64,000 nt of DNA from Dyella sp. GSA-30 (GTDB lineage: Bacteria > Pseudomonadota > Gammaproteobacteria > Xanthomonadales > Rhodanobacteraceae), in assembly GCF_027924605.1 (NCBI RefSeq), contig NZ_AP027042.1, positions 62,001 to 126,000 of the forward strand, written 5' to 3'. Shown here one piece after another: positions 62,500 to 64,000 of this stretch. The position numbers and the translations under genes are program-made. Positions within the stretch are counted from its first letter, which is position 1, and each line of letters opens with the position of its first letter. The notes beneath the pieces are model-generated. The model ran no database searches. It was not told the origin of the DNA and saw nothing but the letters and a program-made list of their open reading frames with translations.

Positions 62500-64000
62500 G
62501 GGGATGGGCGCTTGTCATCGCCGTGCACGTCGAATGGGTAAAGCGAGGGCAAGCCATTCGTGGATGACGGAGGTGCCAACGTTTTCCAGACAAAGCCGCC
62601 GCTGAAACAGGCTGCCAACCCCGCTGCGGAACCCGTCGTTCCATGGGCTGCATAGCGACGCCGCTGGAGCGCGGCAATCGCTTCACGCTGTTCTGCCGAG
62701 CCCAGTTCGTCAGCCAGGTCGCCAAGGTTCTGCAATGCAGGACGCTCGGCCTTGGCCCAGGCCATCAGGGCATGCGCCTGTTTCGTGGCATCGCCGCCCT
62801 GGGCTGTGGCGATAAACGCCGCGCGAAGCTGACGCGGCGTGGCAAGCGCCTTGTTTGTCCGAGTACCCGCCTCAGAAGCGACAGCGCGACGGCGCAACCA
62901 CCAGACCAGCACGCTCAGCAGCCACAAGGCGAGACTCGCCAGCGCAATCCAACGCCAGGGCACGCCTGTCGCCGGAGAAGCCGTTTTATCGACAGCTACT
63001 GGAACCGGAGCAGTCGACCTCACCGATGACGCTGCCGCCGGCTGTCCCACCGCCGGCAACACCGTAAAGCGCCGCTCCGGCAACCGAGCGACTTCGGGCT
63101 GGCCGGTAATCACGTTCCACCAATGAACGGTAATTTCCGGGATCACCAGCGTGCCGGGCCGACTGGGGATAATCGCGAAGCTCTGCTGACGGCGGCCTAC
63201 CAGCGACGTGCCATCGGAACGGGTGCCATTGAGCGGCTTGTCCGGATAGACATTGGCGCCATCGATCGGCGGCAGGCTCGGTGCGGGGAGCGAGTCGTAC
63301 GAGGCACCCGTAGCCTGCAGCAACATGGTCAGATTGAGCGGCTGCCCGACATGCATGTCGCCGCCATCGGGAAGGCCTTCGGCAGTGAGCTTGAGATCGC
63401 GCACCGGAAGCCAGGTCTGCTTGTCGGCATTGGCCGGAACGCCCTGCACGTTCACCGTCACCGACGGAGTCGATGCAGCGACCGGCTGCGAATTGGGAAA
63501 GAAGGTATCCGGATCGTTCATGTCGACCGACTCACCCTGAAACTGCACAGGCGGTATCACCAACTTGCCGGCACGCTGCGGTACCAGCGCATAACGCCGT
63601 TCGATCACGTGATAGTGCCGCCCGCCCTGGTCGGTCTCGTAATTGAGATCGTTGCCCAGGCGCTGAAAACTTGCTCCATCGGCCTGCGGGTCGTCCAGTG
63701 CGCCCGCACTCAGGCTCGTAGCGAAGTAAAGGCGAAGCACATACTGCAACTGTTGCCCGACATAGCCTTTGGCCGGCTCGACGGATGCTTCCAGATAGAC
63801 GTTTTTACGGTTATTGGGAGCCGCTACCGGATCGGGCTCATCGACCTCGAGCGAGATCGGAGAGGTGAACAGGCCACCGACACGCAACGCGGGAATCGTC
63901 AGATCACCCGCATGTTTTGGCTTCAGAACCAGGCCGATCATCAGCGCCGCCTCCGGATGACCGTTGACAACGGTCAGGCTGGCATGCGCTGAGGAGTTCA
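62490..64000 (-). CDS. BatD-like protein (partial, runs off the right edge)
   Basis: About 503 residues visible. The frame is open from the window edge, upstream of an internal ATG at 63941, so the N-terminus is missing. Repeated beta-sandwich (Ig-like) segments have BatD features: [61 protein letters not shown] and [22 protein letters not shown]. One transmembrane helix follows ([24 protein letters not shown]), then a cytoplasmic tail of about 130 residues. BatD works with the VWA/MoxR-type BatA-BatB proteins in stress tolerance; those genes would lie to the right. Confidence 0.88.
   Translation of the reverse strand, partial: NSSAHASLTVVNGHPEAALMIGLVLKPKHAGDLTIPALRVGGLFTSPISLEVDEPDPVAAPNNRKNVYLEASVEPAKGYVGQQLQYVLRLYFATSLSAGALDDPQADGASFQRLGNDLNYETDQGGRHYHVIERRYALVPQRAGKLVIPPVQFQGESVDMNDPDTFFPNSQPVAASTPSVTVNVQGVPANADKQTWLPVRDLKLTAEGLPDGGDMHVGQPLNLTMLLQATGASYDSLPAPSLPPIDGANVYPDKPLNGTRSDGTSLVGRRQQSFAIIPSRPGTLVIPEITVHWWNVITGQPEVARLPERRFTVLPAVGQPAAASSVRSTAPVPVAVDKTASPATGVPWRWIALASLALWLLSVLVWWLRRRAVASEAGTRTNKALATPRQLRAAFIATAQGGDATKQAHALMAWAKAERPALQNLGDLADELGSAEQREAIAALQRRRYAAHGTTGSAAGLAACFSGGFVWKTLAPPSSTNGLPSLYPFDVHGDDKRPSPQD

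Noticed and set aside
1-64000. CRISPR array, rRNA operon or classical insertion sequence
   Set aside because: No regularly spaced direct repeats, no rRNA-like sequence and no DDE transposase with flanking terminal repeats were seen on reading both strands.

Overview
The window joins two kinds of DNA. Roughly 1-27,210 is an accessory genomic island with visibly lower and patchier G+C, full of orphan genes, recombinases, a mobilisation relaxase, a polymorphic toxin and a probable defence operon. From the tRNA-Gly(CCC) gene (27,213-27,286, minus) to the end the DNA is uniformly G+C-rich, with compact housekeeping, envelope and transport genes. The right part (ThiS/ThiG, TrmB, AraC-Ada, MscL, chaperone-usher pilus, RND pump, BatD, and a compound inverted repeat between genes) suggests a gammaproteobacterium of the Xanthomonadales, perhaps Rhodanobacteraceae (Dyella/Rhodanobacter-like). 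This placement is an inference from gene content only.

Island, left to right: the end of an unknown gene; an H-NS-family protein; a small membrane protein; a DUF6573-like plasmid/ICE protein; then, on the minus strand, a large secreted RHS protein (3,897-8,317) whose reading frame is broken near 4,665-4,672 and whose variable C-terminal tip is cysteine-rich with a phospholipase-A2-like His-Asp pattern. It is followed at a 4-base overlap by a membrane-anchored candidate immunity protein and by two more unknown envelope proteins. Next come a PraB-like secreted protein, a tyrosine recombinase (11,169-12,611), an XRE regulator with an inverted-repeat operator, a small lipoprotein, a MobA/MobL-type relaxase (14,824-16,374) with a candidate oriT upstream, an AT-rich CxxC/His (HNH-like) protein and an orphan gene. 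Then comes a translationally coupled three-gene operon (23,268 down to 19,671) that reads as an ABC-three-component (ABC-3C) conflict system: a PD-(D/E)xK-like protein, a small middle component and a DUF3732-type ABC ATPase with a CPFC hook. A HEPN-like gene follows it. The island ends with small membrane proteins and a second tyrosine recombinase (25,637-27,106) abutting the 3' end of tRNA-Gly, the usual architecture of an island integrated in a tRNA gene. No conjugation machinery is visible, so the element looks mobilisable rather than self-transmissible, unless the missing genes lie left of the window.

Chromosomal part: a FecR/DUF6600-like secreted protein; thiS-thiG for the thiazole half of thiamine; trmB; an SLC13-type anion transporter with RCK_C domains; a Rieske protein; an AraC-type Ada methyltransferase; an EamA exporter; a complete chaperone-usher pilus operon read on the minus strand (major pilin 43,791, then chaperone, usher, two-domain tip adhesin and three minor pilins); an AtoE-type fatty-acid transporter; a secreted trypsin-like protease; a four-gene MacAB-like ABC export operon; a fumarylacetoacetase-family hydrolase; MscL; an M28 aminopeptidase; a soluble double-PAS chemoreceptor resembling BdlA; a MarR-adaptor-RND efflux operon; a macrodomain ADP-ribose hydrolase; and the end of a BatD-like gene running off the right edge.
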